Below are positions 18,301 through 26,268 of a stretch of 34,130 bases of DNA, piece after piece. A model generated the notes under the pieces. The model was not told the DNA's origin, searched no databases, and was given only the letters and a program-made list of their open reading frames with translations. Positions within the stretch are counted from its first letter, which is position 1, and the number at the start of each line of letters is the position of its first letter. The stretch covers positions 1-34,130 of the forward strand of contig CAZKTF010000011.1 in the NCBI GenBank assembly GCA_964555565.1, in the 5' to 3' direction. Source of the stretch: CAZKTF01 sp964555565 (GTDB lineage Bacteria > Planctomycetota > JAJSAM01 > JAKLKS01). A program made the position numbers and the translations under genes.

Positions 18301-20381
18301 TCGGCCAGGGCGAAGGCGAGGTGCCCGTCCTTCTCCGCGAGGACCTTCCCGTCGGAGTCCCCCCCCGTCCAGACCCCGTCCTCCCCCGTGACCGCGCCCT
18401 TCCCCACCGGCAGCACGACCCGGGCCCCGGGGACCGGCTCCCCGGTCCGCTCGTTCACGACGAACACGAGGGTCTGCCCGGGCGCGCGCTTCACCACGGC
18501 GGCCAGGTCGCTCGAGACCACGAGCAGCGTCGCCGTCAGCTCCTCGTCCTGCGCGCGGACGATCCAGGAGCCGGGCCCCTGGACCGGGATCTCGCACTCC
18601 CGGTCGAGGAGCCGGAACCGCTCGTAGCGCTCCGGCTGCCAGACCCACTCGGCGTCGGGCTTCACGACCTCGGTGAGGACGTCCTCGGCCCCGCGGAGCG
18701 AGCCCTTGGCGCGGACGTACTCCGGCAGGTCCACCCGGTAGGCCTTCATCCGCAGGCGGTCCACGTTGCGGAGGCGGAACGCGACCCGCGGCTTGCGCTC
18801 CGTCGTGCAGGGGCGCACGAGGGAGGCCTCGAGCCGCTTCCCCTTCATCTCCTCGAGCGTGCGGCGGGCCTCCTGGCCCTGCGCGGAGCCGGGGTAGCGG
18901 GAGGCCAGCCCCTCGTACTCCGCGATGGCCGCGGGGAGGTCCCCGGTCACGTCGGCGAGGAAGGAGGCGACGCGGGCCCAGGCGGCCGGCGCCTGGGCGT
19001 CCTCGGGGTACTTCCGCGGGACGAGCCGCCAGGCCTCCAGCGCGGCGTCCTTCTCCCCCTTCTCCTTGAGGGCGTCGCCGAGGCGCATCTGCGCCAGCGC
19101 GGCCGCCTCGTGGGCGGGGAACTCCTCGAGGAACTTCCGCCAGGCCTGGGCGGCGGCGTCCCACCGCTTCTCCCGCATCTCCGTCTCGGCCCGCGCGATC
19201 GGCACCTGCGGGAGCATCCGCTGCGCCTCGGCCCAGAGGGGGTGGTTCGGCCAGCGCCCGAGGAGGTCCTTCCAGGCGGCCCTGGCGCCGTCGAAGTCCT
19301 CCAGGCCCAGCTTCGCGAGCGCGATGCCGTGCATCGCCTCGGGCGCCTGGTCGTGGGTAGGCCAGCGCTCCAGGAATTCCTTCCACTCCGTGATCGCCTT
19401 CACCCGGTCCCCGAAGCGCGCCAGCGCGAGCCCGATCCGGTAGGCCGTCGCGGGGCCGTCCGCGTGCCCGGAGAAGAGCTTCCGGAACTCCCGCCACGCC
19501 GCGAGCCCGCGCTCCAGCTCCTCCCGCGAGGAGGTCCCGAGGGGGTCGTGGGTGTCGCCCAGCGCCACGAGGGCGCGCGGGGCGAAGGGGCCGTCGGTCC
19601 AGCGGTCCGCGACCTCGCGGAAGCGGCGGCGCGCCGCCGGGCGGTCCCCCGCCGCGGCCAGCGCCCGCCCGAGCCCGAAGGTCGCCTCGGCGGCCAGGTC
19701 CCCGGGCTTCCCCTTCTCGAGGAGGAGGGTCCACTCGGCGGCCGCGGCCGGCGCGTCGCCGCACTGGAGCGCCGCCGTCGCGATCCGGTGCGCCACGCGG
19801 GTCTCGTCCCCGGGCCGGAGCCGCACCGCCCGGGCGCGGCGGTAGAAGTCGAGCGCCCGCGGCCAGTCGTGCACGCGGGTCCGCCGGCCGAAGGCGTCCG
19901 CCACCTCCTTCCCGTCGAAGGCCTCGTCGGCCACCTGGAGGTAGAGGTCGGCCACCGCCTGCCGGTGGTCCGGGGAGGCGAGGAACTCGTCCCGGGCCGC
20001 CAGCGCCTCGGCGGCGCTCTTCCAGTCCCGGACCCGGGCGTAGGCGTCCGCCATGAGCCAGCGCGCCTTCTCCGTCCAGCGGCCCCTGGGCGAGGTGTCG
20101 AGGAGGGCGCGGAGCGTGTCGAGGGCGTCCGCGGGGCGGCCCGAGAGGAGGCGCGCGCGGCCGAGCAGAAGCGCCGCCTCCTCCACCGCGTCCCCCTGGC
20201 GCCAGCGCTTCACGAAGTCCCCGAGCCGGGCCTCCGCCCCCGCCCAGTCCCGGTCCGCCATGAGGGCCCGGCACTCCCCCATCTGCTTCTCGCGGTCGAG
20301 GGCGTCCTCGGCCCGGGCGGCGACGGCCCCGAGGGCGGCGGCAAAGAGGAGCAACGCGGCGGCGGCGAGGGTGCGGCGCAT
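12306..20381 (-). CDS. Giant secreted alpha-2-macroglobulin family protein with TPR arms
   Basis: 2,691 residues; GGAGG lies 7 bases before the ATG. A signal peptidase I-type signal peptide (cleavage near ARA, residue 24) is followed by tetratricopeptide-like repeats to about 520. The macroglobulin part follows: MG domains (YRPGQEV at about 714), LPDNLTSWRI near 1,484, and the thioester motif GCLEQ with Cys1666 and Gln1669 intact, within a helical thioester domain to about 2,000. A second TPR-like stretch occupies about 2,180-2,460, and an MG/carboxypeptidase-regulatory-like beta domain ends the protein. Between the MG domains and the LPDNLTSWRI region, residues about 1,250-1,440 hold another TPR-like segment and an Asp/Gly-rich linker, where a bait region is expected. 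Bacterial relatives trap foreign proteases in the periplasm. No lipobox, and no adjacent penicillin-binding protein 1C gene. Confidence 0.9.
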   Translation of the reverse strand: MRRTLAAAALLLFAAALGAVAARAEDALDREKQMGECRALMADRDWAGAEARLGDFVKRWRQGDAVEEAALLLGRARLLSGRPADALDTLRALLDTSPRGRWTEKARWLMADAYARVRDWKSAAEALAARDEFLASPDHRQAVADLYLQVADEAFDGKEVADAFGRRTRVHDWPRALDFYRRARAVRLRPGDETRVAHRIATAALQCGDAPAAAAEWTLLLEKGKPGDLAAEATFGLGRALAAAGDRPAARRRFREVADRWTDGPFAPRALVALGDTHDPLGTSSREELERGLAAWREFRKLFSGHADGPATAYRIGLALARFGDRVKAITEWKEFLERWPTHDQAPEAMHGIALAKLGLEDFDGARAAWKDLLGRWPNHPLWAEAQRMLPQVPIARAETEMREKRWDAAAQAWRKFLEEFPAHEAAALAQMRLGDALKEKGEKDAALEAWRLVPRKYPEDAQAPAAWARVASFLADVTGDLPAAIAEYEGLASRYPGSAQGQEARRTLEEMKGKRLEASLVRPCTTERKPRVAFRLRNVDRLRMKAYRVDLPEYVRAKGSLRGAEDVLTEVVKPDAEWVWQPERYERFRLLDRECEIPVQGPGSWIVRAQDEELTATLLVVSSDLAAVVKRAPGQTLVFVVNERTGEPVPGARVVLPVGKGAVTGEDGVWTGGDSDGKVLAEKDGHLAFALAESGPGTSFGYSPKVYLFPDRPLYRPGQEVALKGFARRVHAGAYQCRAGDKVVLEVEDPRGAVLLRREARTGEFGGVEERLVLPEGAPLGTYRVTARYEDLTFQAGFEVREFRKPEVEVELRGASPTWLTGEEVKATVTLRYGSGGPVRGAPVRWRVGRLPFEFDPSALASYAAWFRDPAREEERRKRAASQGDFVEVAAGETATDAKGQAALSFPTEAADRDFQYVLEVMARDSNGEWVRDAASFPVTRQGFYAVARAERKVYRPKEDMTLELFTVDALQNPVKREGVAVLARRRDMGGGRVAEEEVSTAPVATGEDGRATVKLRTDRPGEYALRFRGKDVRGNAVEASAPVTVSGDAEDLAKDLKLVCDRETYREGDEAVVLLNAPAAPKAVLLTFEGERVLRHRVVRATERSTTLKVPMEPLFAPNVFVRAAALHEGRLLESGDEVLVFRYLQVAVEPEKAEARPGEKVAVRVRTTDQRGNPVRAEVAVAAVDRAVYALQPDRTPDPKPFFYDQRRTLGVATTSTYAHLPGGVTRPTSKDLLAEEARRLGKAGFERMMRHVREGRAALERGEFAQAQAELERALELAPGQYDARVLLVQARERARAQLDAETMGAEKGELAERLASDELRRVVDRAKGPGAPKPAAAPATAAGRPSGKARATREGERKSLKDKSLGDPRDANEPMESDEEAGFDQDGGGGDPAVAGGAAYGGRRGNGPGGWRHVRFKVADLGLLAQQQAPGGAWGAEPVVPAALRERFEDRALWQGGVVTGADGEARVTIDLPDNLTSWRITARGASVDTLVGEGRGALAVRQPLLVRVDAPRFLGARDETTATATVHNNTGGKVDAKVALVAEGVDARDATATQAAFEDGDVKSFPFRIAGTVHGMATLRAEALSSVASDAQKVGLPVLPHGLRWFRGASGDCADGAVAVLDLPEKPVAGTVRLVLSISPALDGVLLEAVSWNGGFPYGCLEQTVNRFLPALAAEQALRTAGVPNLALRDRLREAVERGLLALYAVQRDDGSFGWFGGGRGEPDPAMTAYAVLGMLRAERQGFLLSPRNRALAIEAGRRLVKGAPPDERAFLLFALAHGGAADLEDLNSVFRSRETLTDRGLALLALAMDLTGRRDRALEAVEALRARAVTEGDLLHWDDAVESCKRRGLWTDEMRPWFARDAEPTALALQAFLAVHPDDPVVDPAVRWLLASRRGPCWRSTRDTAAVVDALAAVLVRRGVRRNDFRLSVFVNDGAQPAETLEVRTPTDGSATTREVVLDAKALKPGRNTVRLAKEGPGAFHWAAALEAYVEGEDIPAAGNLVRVERRYVRYVPRRAPTMPADDEPPVGWSCLEPSARPGDEALPSIARAGSGDLFRVTLSVEAKQPLRYVLVEDPLPAGCEVLEGREEGAFDRFERRNDRAVFFLSSLPQGKATLTYVLQAVHPGSYHALPARAAGMYEPEVNGRSAEARLAVVPEAGVVGRRAEGEKVTPDEVLFLARRALKRERWEEARDAFRTLLKEWKPLDEVQAEAWEGIRRASFALRDSKGAVEAHEALLERDPRRVPQGLEDLLALGRAYAAMGEHERAASILRSLADRFFAEERAVAQAYEQIGAGPRALEYRGELLLRFPDGAATDAEDLALAQALREARRPANPVAKPAAGAPAAGGAVGFLLPEAAERLRRLLAHRPDLPNADEADMLLVDTLRRMELLQESLEEGARFLARYPASRWLDDVDWFLAGAAFDKGEYDRAVALSEPLLSQVFPRDDDPSRKETSPLRPRAWHLRGKVAHLRGDLAEAVRWYEQARHWVEDAADAYVFLTAARLEVPELATFVPGEEPELPVRRRNVGALEARVYPVDFMILYAVRKDLSAVNRIDLTGIVPAGRVERAWQDAGDHRWHEEKVRLPVKDKGVYLVNLRGGAEGACIVVLSDLRLEVQQAGPRLRVYATDAKTGAPVPEAYVKVADAGAIRAQGFTDARGVFEAGQVGGSFSVVAEKDGSYALYRK

Positions 20382-20459
20382 GGGCGACCTCCGTCGGGGG
20401 AGGGGGACCTACGGGGAGAATGGACGTCCCGGGAGGATGCCGGGTTCCCGGGGGCCCGG

Positions 20460-20465
20460 ATTCTA
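20460..20465 (-). promoter_or_regulatory. Possible -10 element for the macroglobulin gene
   Basis: TAGAAT on the minus strand (one mismatch to consensus) lies in the 99-base gap upstream of the macroglobulin gene, about 80 bases before its ATG. The -35 position falls at the end of the RND gene and does not match consensus. A GC-rich inverted sequence in the same gap (20439-20460) might instead terminate the efflux operon. Confidence 0.25.
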
Positions 20466-20480
20466 CCCGCCGGGCCGGGG

Positions 20481-23400
20481 TTACGCCGCGTCGCCCGTCG
20501 CGGCCGGGGCCAGGGTGCCGGGCGCGGGGACCGGCCGGTGGTGGCGGAACCGCTCGATCTCCTCCTGCTGGAGGTCGGAGAGGACCGCCACCGTCTCCCG
20601 CTCCGCGTCCCTCCCGCGGCTGAGGAGCCGCGCGAGGGAGTCGAGGACGGAGTAGAGGGCCGGGACCACGAGCAGGGTGAGGAAGGTGGAGACGATGACC
20701 CCGCCCACCACCGCGATCGCCATGGGCTGGCGGAGCTCCCCGCCCGGGCCCGCCGCCAGGGCCGCCGGGAGCGCGCCGGCGACGGTGCTCACCGACGTCA
20801 TCAGGATCGGGCGCAGCCGCTTCGGGCAGGCGTCGAGCAGCGCCTCGTCCTTCGACATCCCCTCCAGCCGCCGCTGGTTGGTGAAGTCCACGAGGAGGAT
20901 CGAGTTCTTCTTCACGATCCCCATGAGGAGGATGACCCCGATGAGCGAGTAGATGTTGATGGAGAGGTCGAACAGCCACAGCGCGAGCAGCGCCCCGGAG
21001 AGGCTGAAGGGCAGCGCGGCCAGGACCGTGAGGGGGTGCGCGAAGGAGTTGAACTGGCTCGCGAGGATCATGTAGGCCACGACGAGGCCGAGCACGAGGG
21101 CGAAGCCCAGCTCGCGGAAGGTCTCCTCCAGCGCCTCGCTGCTGCCGGCGAGGCGCAGGTGATAGCCCTCGGGGAGGACCTCCCGGCAGATGGCCGTCAC
21201 CCGCTCCACCGTCGCCGCCTGCGAGGCCCCCGGGGCGACGTTCGCGAAGACCGAGATGGACCGCTCGCGCCCCCGCCGCGTGATCGCGAGCAGGCTCGGC
21301 CGCTCCTCCAGGCTCACCAGGCTCGAGAGCGGCAGCAGGTCCCCGCCGCGGGCCCGGACCCGGAGGAGGGCGACGTCCTCGGGGCGCCCGCGCTGCGAGG
21401 CGAGGAGCCGGACCCGGATGTCGTAGCGCCGGCCCCGGTCCTTCCACTTGGCCGCGCGCACGCCCCCGACCATCGCGTTCACGGTCTGGGCGACGTCCTC
21501 CATGCTCACGCCCGCGTCGGCGCACCGGGCCCGGTCGGGCCGCACGCGCAGCTCCGGCATCCCGACCTGGTAACTGGTGTCGAGGTCCTGGTAGAGGCCG
21601 GTCTCGCGCATCCGGTCCATGACCTTCCCGGTCACCTCGGCCAGCCGGTCCCAGTCGGGCCCCTGCACGTTGAACTCCACGGGGTAGCCGCGCTGGGCCG
21701 TGAACCCCTGGAGGCTGAGGTCCTGGAGGGCGACCCGGACCCCGGGGATCGCCGCGAACCCGCGCCGCATCTCCCCCGTGAAGTCCTGGAGGGAGAGGTC
21801 CCGGCGGGCCCGGGGGACGAGCGTCACGAAGAGGATCCCGGTGTTGACCTCGCCCCCGCCGAACCCGCCCACCGCGGCGTACACCCGCTTCACCTCGGGA
21901 CGCGCCCGCAGCAGCGCCTCGCACTTGCGCAGCGCCGCGTCGGTGGTGTCGAGGGAGGAGCCCACGGGGGTCTGGAGGCGCCCGAGGAAGATCCCGATGT
22001 CCTGGGAGGGGGTCATCTCCCGCCGGAGCCGCGGGAGCACGACCAGGGAGGCGGCGAAGAGGCCGGTCGCCACGGACAGGACCAGCCACCGGTGGCGGAG
22101 GACGGGCCCCAGGGAGGCCCGGTAGCCGCGGGCGAGCCCGTCCATGGCCGCCTCCACACCCCGGCCGATCGCCGTGGTGCGCCTCCCCACGGAGAGGAAC
22201 TGGGCGCTGCGGGAGGGGGTGAGGGTGAGGGCCTCGAGGAGGGAGAGGAGGACGCAGACCGAGATGGTGACGCCGAACTGGAAGAAGAAGGCGCCGATGA
22301 TCCCCTTCATGAAGGCCACGGGCAGGAAGATGGCCACGATCGCGGCCGTGGCGGCCATCGCCGCGAAGGTGATCTCGCGGGCCCCCACCAGGGCGGCGCG
22401 GATCCGGCCCTCCCCCTCCTCCGCCCGGCGGTAGATGTTCTCCAGCACCATGATGGCGTCGTCCACCACGATGCCCACGGCCAGGGAGATGCCGAGGAGG
22501 GTGAAGGTGTTGAGGGTGAACCCCATGAAGTACATCACGGCGAAGGTCCCCATGATCGAGGTGGGGATCGAGAGGAGGACGTTCACCGTCGAGGAGATCG
22601 AGCCGAGGAAGAGCCAGCAGACGAGGCCCGTCAGGAGGACCGCAAGGAGGAGGGTGAAGGCGATCTCGTCCACCGCCTCCTCCACGGAGATCGTCGAGTC
22701 GAAGTTGATCCCGAGGACCATGTCCCGGGGGAGGCCCGCGTTGATCTCCGCCACCTTCGCGCGCACGGCCCGCGCGACCGCGACGGCGTTGGCCCCGCGC
22801 TGCTTCTTGATCCCCAGGCCCTGCGCGGGTAGCCCGTCGGCGCGCGCCAGGAGGCGGCGGTCGGCCAGCCCGTCCTCCACGAGGCCCAGGTCCCCGACGC
22901 GGATCGCGGCGCCGCCGCGCTCGGCCACGACGATGCGCCGGAAGGACTCCACGTCCGGGGCCTCCCCCTCGGTCCGGACGTTCACCTCGCGGGCGCGGGA
23001 CTCGAGGCGGCCCGCGGGGAGCTCCACGTGCTCGCGGCGGAGCGCCGCGAGCACGTCGGTCACGGCCAGGTGGTAGGCGTCCAGGCGCTCCGCGTCGAGC
23101 CAGAGGCGGAGGCTCCGCTCGCGGAAGCCCCCCATCATCACCTCGCCCACCCCGGGGAGGGTCTGGAGCCTCTCCTTCACCACGTACCGGGCGAGGTCGG
23201 AGATCTCCTGCGGGGGGCGCGTCCCCGAGAGCCCCACCCAGATGATGGGCTGGTCCTCGGGGTTCTGCTTGCTGACCACCGGGGGGTCCATGTCGGCCGG
23301 GAGCCGGCGCTGGGCCTGGGCGATCCTGGTCTGGACGTCCTGGAGGGCGGCGTCGATGTCGCGCCCCAGCGCGAACTCGACGGTGACCGTGGCCTGCCCC

Positions 23401-23657
23401 TGCTTCGCGGAGGAGGAGATGTCCTGGATCCCCTCCACGGTCATGCACGCGTCCTCGACGATCTCGACGACGTCGGTCTCCATCACCTCCGGGGCCGCGC
23501 CCTCCAGCGTGAGGTTCACGGTCACCTGGGGGAAATCGACGTCCGGCATCTTGCTGACGCCGAGCCCCCGCAGCCCCAGGCCCCCGGACACGACCAGGGC
23601 GCCCATGAGCATCCAGGCGAAGACCGGCTTCCTGATGGAGAGGTCGGAGAGCCTCAC
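20481..23657 (-). CDS. RND (HAE1/AcrB-type) efflux pump, inner-membrane transporter
   Basis: 1,058 residues from GTG at 23657, a start fixed by GGAG upstream and by the GTGA overlap with the preceding fusion-protein stop. Length is typical of AcrB-type pumps. The first transmembrane helix (IRKPVFAWMLMGALVVSGG) is followed by MPDVDFPQVTV, then two large porter-domain loops each flanked by membrane bundles. The proton-relay pair is present in GIVVDDAIMVLENIYRR (Asp-Asp in TM4). A charged C-terminal tail ends the protein. It takes substrates from the periplasm or inner membrane and expels them through the fusion protein and outer-membrane channel encoded just upstream, driven by proton motive force. 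Two aspartates and HAE-type N-terminus favour organic compounds over metals, but the substrate is not known. Confidence 0.95.
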   Translation of the reverse strand: MRLSDLSIRKPVFAWMLMGALVVSGGLGLRGLGVSKMPDVDFPQVTVNLTLEGAAPEVMETDVVEIVEDACMTVEGIQDISSSAKQGQATVTVEFALGRDIDAALQDVQTRIAQAQRRLPADMDPPVVSKQNPEDQPIIWVGLSGTRPPQEISDLARYVVKERLQTLPGVGEVMMGGFRERSLRLWLDAERLDAYHLAVTDVLAALRREHVELPAGRLESRAREVNVRTEGEAPDVESFRRIVVAERGGAAIRVGDLGLVEDGLADRRLLARADGLPAQGLGIKKQRGANAVAVARAVRAKVAEINAGLPRDMVLGINFDSTISVEEAVDEIAFTLLLAVLLTGLVCWLFLGSISSTVNVLLSIPTSIMGTFAVMYFMGFTLNTFTLLGISLAVGIVVDDAIMVLENIYRRAEEGEGRIRAALVGAREITFAAMAATAAIVAIFLPVAFMKGIIGAFFFQFGVTISVCVLLSLLEALTLTPSRSAQFLSVGRRTTAIGRGVEAAMDGLARGYRASLGPVLRHRWLVLSVATGLFAASLVVLPRLRREMTPSQDIGIFLGRLQTPVGSSLDTTDAALRKCEALLRARPEVKRVYAAVGGFGGGEVNTGILFVTLVPRARRDLSLQDFTGEMRRGFAAIPGVRVALQDLSLQGFTAQRGYPVEFNVQGPDWDRLAEVTGKVMDRMRETGLYQDLDTSYQVGMPELRVRPDRARCADAGVSMEDVAQTVNAMVGGVRAAKWKDRGRRYDIRVRLLASQRGRPEDVALLRVRARGGDLLPLSSLVSLEERPSLLAITRRGRERSISVFANVAPGASQAATVERVTAICREVLPEGYHLRLAGSSEALEETFRELGFALVLGLVVAYMILASQFNSFAHPLTVLAALPFSLSGALLALWLFDLSINIYSLIGVILLMGIVKKNSILLVDFTNQRRLEGMSKDEALLDACPKRLRPILMTSVSTVAGALPAALAAGPGGELRQPMAIAVVGGVIVSTFLTLLVVPALYSVLDSLARLLSRGRDAERETVAVLSDLQQEEIERFRHHRPVPAPGTLAPAATGDAA

Positions 23658-24883
23658 CGGGCTCCGCCCACCGGCTTCCCGGACTCGTCCACGACCTCGA
23701 CGGGGACGCCCGCGGAGAGGGACTGGGCGCCCAGCAGCGCGATGGTCTCGCCCCCCTTGAGCCCCCCGACGACCTCCACGGACCCGTCGCGGGTGTGGAG
23801 CCCCAGCGTGACCGGGCGCTCCTGGGCCTTGCCGTCCACCAGCGCGAACACCACGAACCCCTTCTCCGTCGGAAGGAGCGCCCCCTCGGGCACGACCAGG
23901 GCCTTCTCCCGCTTCTCCACCTCGATCGTCACCACGGCGAAGAAGCCGGGCTTGAGGACCGGGTCGGGCTCCTCCACCGTCGCGAGGCACTCCACCATGC
24001 GGGTGTCGGGGTCGGCGGTGGCGTTCACGTGGAAGAGGGTCGCGCGGAAGGGGCGCCCCGGGAGGGCCCGGACCGTGAAGGCGAGGGCCTGCCCCGGGAG
24101 CAGGCGCACGGACTCCGCCTCGCCCACGCGGAACCGCGCCCGGAGGCGGCTCGTGTCCACGAGGGTCGCGAGGCGCTCCCCGACCTTGACGAACTGCCCG
24201 ACGGTCGCGTGCCGCGTCTCGAGGACCCCGGCGATGGGGGAGCGGACGCGGGAGTCGGACAGGTCCTTCCTCGCCAGGTCCAGGCGCGCCCGCGCCTCCT
24301 CCCGGGACGCGCGCGCCTCCTCCAGGCCGGCCTTCGCCGCCTCCACCCCGGCCTTCAGGCGCTCGACGGCGGACTCCAGCGTGCCCAGCTCCTCCTCGGA
24401 GACCCAGCCCGGGTTCTGCGCGCGGAGCCCGCGGCGGCGGGAGAGGTTCTTCTCGGCCTCCTCGCCGGCCACGGTGGACACGCGCACCTCGGCCCCGGCC
24501 CTCGCGAGGGTGGCCTCGGACCGGGTCACGGAGGCCTGCGCCTGCCGCTCCAGGAGCGCGAAGCGCTCGCCGTCCACCACCGCGAGGACCCGGTCGGGAG
24601 TGACGGTGTCCCCCTCCTCGAACTCCAGCGTCTCGACGGTCCCCTCCACGCGGGTCGGGATGGTCACGACCTGGTAGGCCTCCAGCGAGCCCGTGGCCTG
24701 CACCAGGTAGGCCAGCGGGCGGGACTCCACGAGGGTCGTCGTCACGCGGAAGGCGCGCGGCACGGTCCGCGCCGCGGCCTCGTCCGCGGGCTTCGCGCAG
24801 CCCGCCGTCGCGCCGAGGACCGCGAGGAGCAGCGCCGGCAAGGCGCAACCACGGAGACGCGAAGACGCGGCGGTCGGGTTCAT
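23654..24883 (-). CDS. RND membrane fusion (periplasmic adaptor) lipoprotein
   Basis: 409 residues from ATG at 24883, which overlaps the outer-membrane factor stop (ATGA). The signal sequence ends in a lipobox ATAGC (Cys29), so it is anchored by lipid in the inner membrane like AcrA. The lipoyl half-motifs are split around a long coiled coil (about 100-200: ARAGAEVRVS... through EEARARLDLARKDLSDSRVRSPIAGVLETRHATVGQFVKVG), followed by beta-barrel and membrane-proximal domains (VVPEGALLPTEKGFVVFALVDG, about 315-340). It links the pump to the outer-membrane channel. The signal-sequence codons 5-12 coincide with a copy of the dispersed ACCACGGAGAC repeat. Confidence 0.93.
   Translation of the reverse strand: MNPTAASSRLRGCALPALLLAVLGATAGCAKPADEAAARTVPRAFRVTTTLVESRPLAYLVQATGSLEAYQVVTIPTRVEGTVETLEFEEGDTVTPDRVLAVVDGERFALLERQAQASVTRSEATLARAGAEVRVSTVAGEEAEKNLSRRRGLRAQNPGWVSEEELGTLESAVERLKAGVEAAKAGLEEARASREEARARLDLARKDLSDSRVRSPIAGVLETRHATVGQFVKVGERLATLVDTSRLRARFRVGEAESVRLLPGQALAFTVRALPGRPFRATLFHVNATADPDTRMVECLATVEEPDPVLKPGFFAVVTIEVEKREKALVVPEGALLPTEKGFVVFALVDGKAQERPVTLGLHTRDGSVEVVGGLKGGETIALLGAQSLSAGVPVEVVDESGKPVGGAR
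24847..24870. repeat. Copy of the ACCACGGAGAC dispersed repeat inside a signal-peptide coding region
   Basis: ACCACGGAGAC at 24848-24858 is identical to 27004-27014 in the intergenic array, and the next bases (GCGAAGACGCGG) continue as a diverged version of the same unit. Here it lies on the opposite strand to the fusion-protein gene, covering about codons 5-12 just before the hydrophobic core. Confidence 0.5.
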
Positions 24884-26268
24884 GGGGCGATCTCCGTGCG
24901 GCCGAGGGCGAGGTGGAGGTCCACGCGGTCCAGGCGCGCCTGGAGCTGCTGCCTCTCCAGGTTCCGCATCGCCTCCTCCAGGTCGTTCTGCGCGGTCAGG
25001 ACCTCCAGGTGCGTCCCGATCCCCTGCCGGTACTCCTCCTCGAGGAGCCGCAGGTTCTCGCGGGCCACGGACACCGTGGTCTCGTAGGCCCGGAGCAGCT
25101 CGTCCGCCGAGGAGGCCCGGGCCCGGGCCTCCTCGACCTCCTCGACGATCCGGCGCGCCGCGGCCGAGCGGTCGAGCAGCGCCTGCCGGAGCTCCGACGC
25201 GGCCGTCCTCTCCCGGGCGCGCAGCGCGCCGCCCTCGAAGAGCGGGAACTCCAGCACGAGCGACGCGTCCCACTTCGTGTCCTCGGCGAACTGCGAGAAG
25301 TTGCGGCGGTAGGGGTAGGCGTCGGCCTTGAGGGAGAGCGACGGCCAGTACTCGGCGCGGACGCCGGCGAGCGCCTCGGCGGAGGCGTCCGCCGCGAGCC
25401 CCGCGACCCGGAGGTCGGGGCGGAGCCGAATGGCCTCGGCCAGGGCCTCCTCGCGGCCCGGGACCGGGCCCGCCGGGGCCGGGCCGGGCTCCAGCTCCCC
25501 GCGGACCGGGACGCCCACCACCTGGTCCAGGACCACGCGCGCGACCTCCTGGGCGGTGCGGGCACGCACCAGGGCCGCCTGCGTCGTGGCGCGGCGCGAA
25601 TCCAGCAGGAGGGCCTCGGCCCGCCGGGCGAGCCCGTGCTCGACGCGGGCCCGCATCTCCGCGAGGCGCTCCTCGTCCACGCGGAGCGACTCCTCCAGGG
25701 TCCGGATCTCGGCCCTCGCGAGGAGGGCGCCGTAGAACGCCCGCGCCACGGAACCGGCGAGCCCCCGCCGGATCTCCGCCACCGCGGCCTCGCGGGCCCC
25801 GGCCGTGTGGGCCGCCTGCCGGAGCGCGTGGAACTCCCGCAGGCCGCGGAAGAGCGGCTGGAGGACCTGGAAGGAGAGGTCGGCCCGGTTCGGGGAGGTG
25901 CTGAAGGAGCCCGGGCTTCGGACCGTGTTCTGGCCGAAGTAGGTCGCCGTGGCCGTCAGGCGCGGCAGGACCCCCGCCAGGACCTGGTCGCGGCGGAGGA
26001 AGGCCTGGAGCCGGTCCTCCTCCCCCGAGAGGAGGTCCTCGCGCGCGACCGCGGCGATCCGGACGCAGTCGGCCAGCGTCGTCCTCCCGCGCCGCTCCGC
26101 CTCGGCGAGGGCCTCCTCGACCGCCGCCGCACGGGCGGGAGGGAGGACCGGCGAGGCGGCGGGCCCGGGGACGCGCGGCGGGGGCAGCCGCCCCCCGTCC
26201 TCGAGGAGGGGGTCGCGCGGCGTGGCGCAGGCCGCCAGCAGCAGGACCGGGAGGACCGCGCGCCTCAC
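24880..26268 (-). CDS. TolC/OprM-type outer-membrane efflux lipoprotein
   Basis: 462 residues from GTG at 26268, chosen because it overlaps the TetR stop (GTGA) and starts a lipoprotein signal (RRAVLPVLLLAAC, Cys14). Two outer-membrane-efflux repeats are visible: helix-rich segments about 50-240 (LFRGLREFHALRQAAHTAGAREAAVAEIRR and LARAEIRTLEESLRVDEERLAEMRARVEHG) and 250-460 (YPYRRNFSQFAEDTKWDASLVLEFPLFEGG, and YRQGIGTHLEVLTAQNDLEEAMRNL, the classic final-helix signature). It forms the trimeric channel of the tripartite pump encoded by this operon. Confidence 0.93.
   Translation of the reverse strand: MRRAVLPVLLLAACATPRDPLLEDGGRLPPPRVPGPAASPVLPPARAAAVEEALAEAERRGRTTLADCVRIAAVAREDLLSGEEDRLQAFLRRDQVLAGVLPRLTATATYFGQNTVRSPGSFSTSPNRADLSFQVLQPLFRGLREFHALRQAAHTAGAREAAVAEIRRGLAGSVARAFYGALLARAEIRTLEESLRVDEERLAEMRARVEHGLARRAEALLLDSRRATTQAALVRARTAQEVARVVLDQVVGVPVRGELEPGPAPAGPVPGREEALAEAIRLRPDLRVAGLAADASAEALAGVRAEYWPSLSLKADAYPYRRNFSQFAEDTKWDASLVLEFPLFEGGALRARERTAASELRQALLDRSAAARRIVEEVEEARARASSADELLRAYETTVSVARENLRLLEEEYRQGIGTHLEVLTAQNDLEEAMRNLERQQLQARLDRVDLHLALGRTEIAP

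Noticed and set aside
12627..22832. A 10.2-kb plus-strand open frame (3,401 codons) opposite the macroglobulin and RND genes
   Set aside because: High GC with biased third positions leaves few stop codons on the antisense frame. The product is repetitive Arg/Gly/Pro/Glu-rich sequence without domains, while the minus-strand proteins have clear family motifs.
12112..23448. An 11.3-kb minus-strand open frame (3,778 codons) spanning two genes
   Set aside because: It is out of frame with the macroglobulin and RND coding sequences and gives low-complexity Arg/Gly/Pro-rich translation; a shadow of GC bias.
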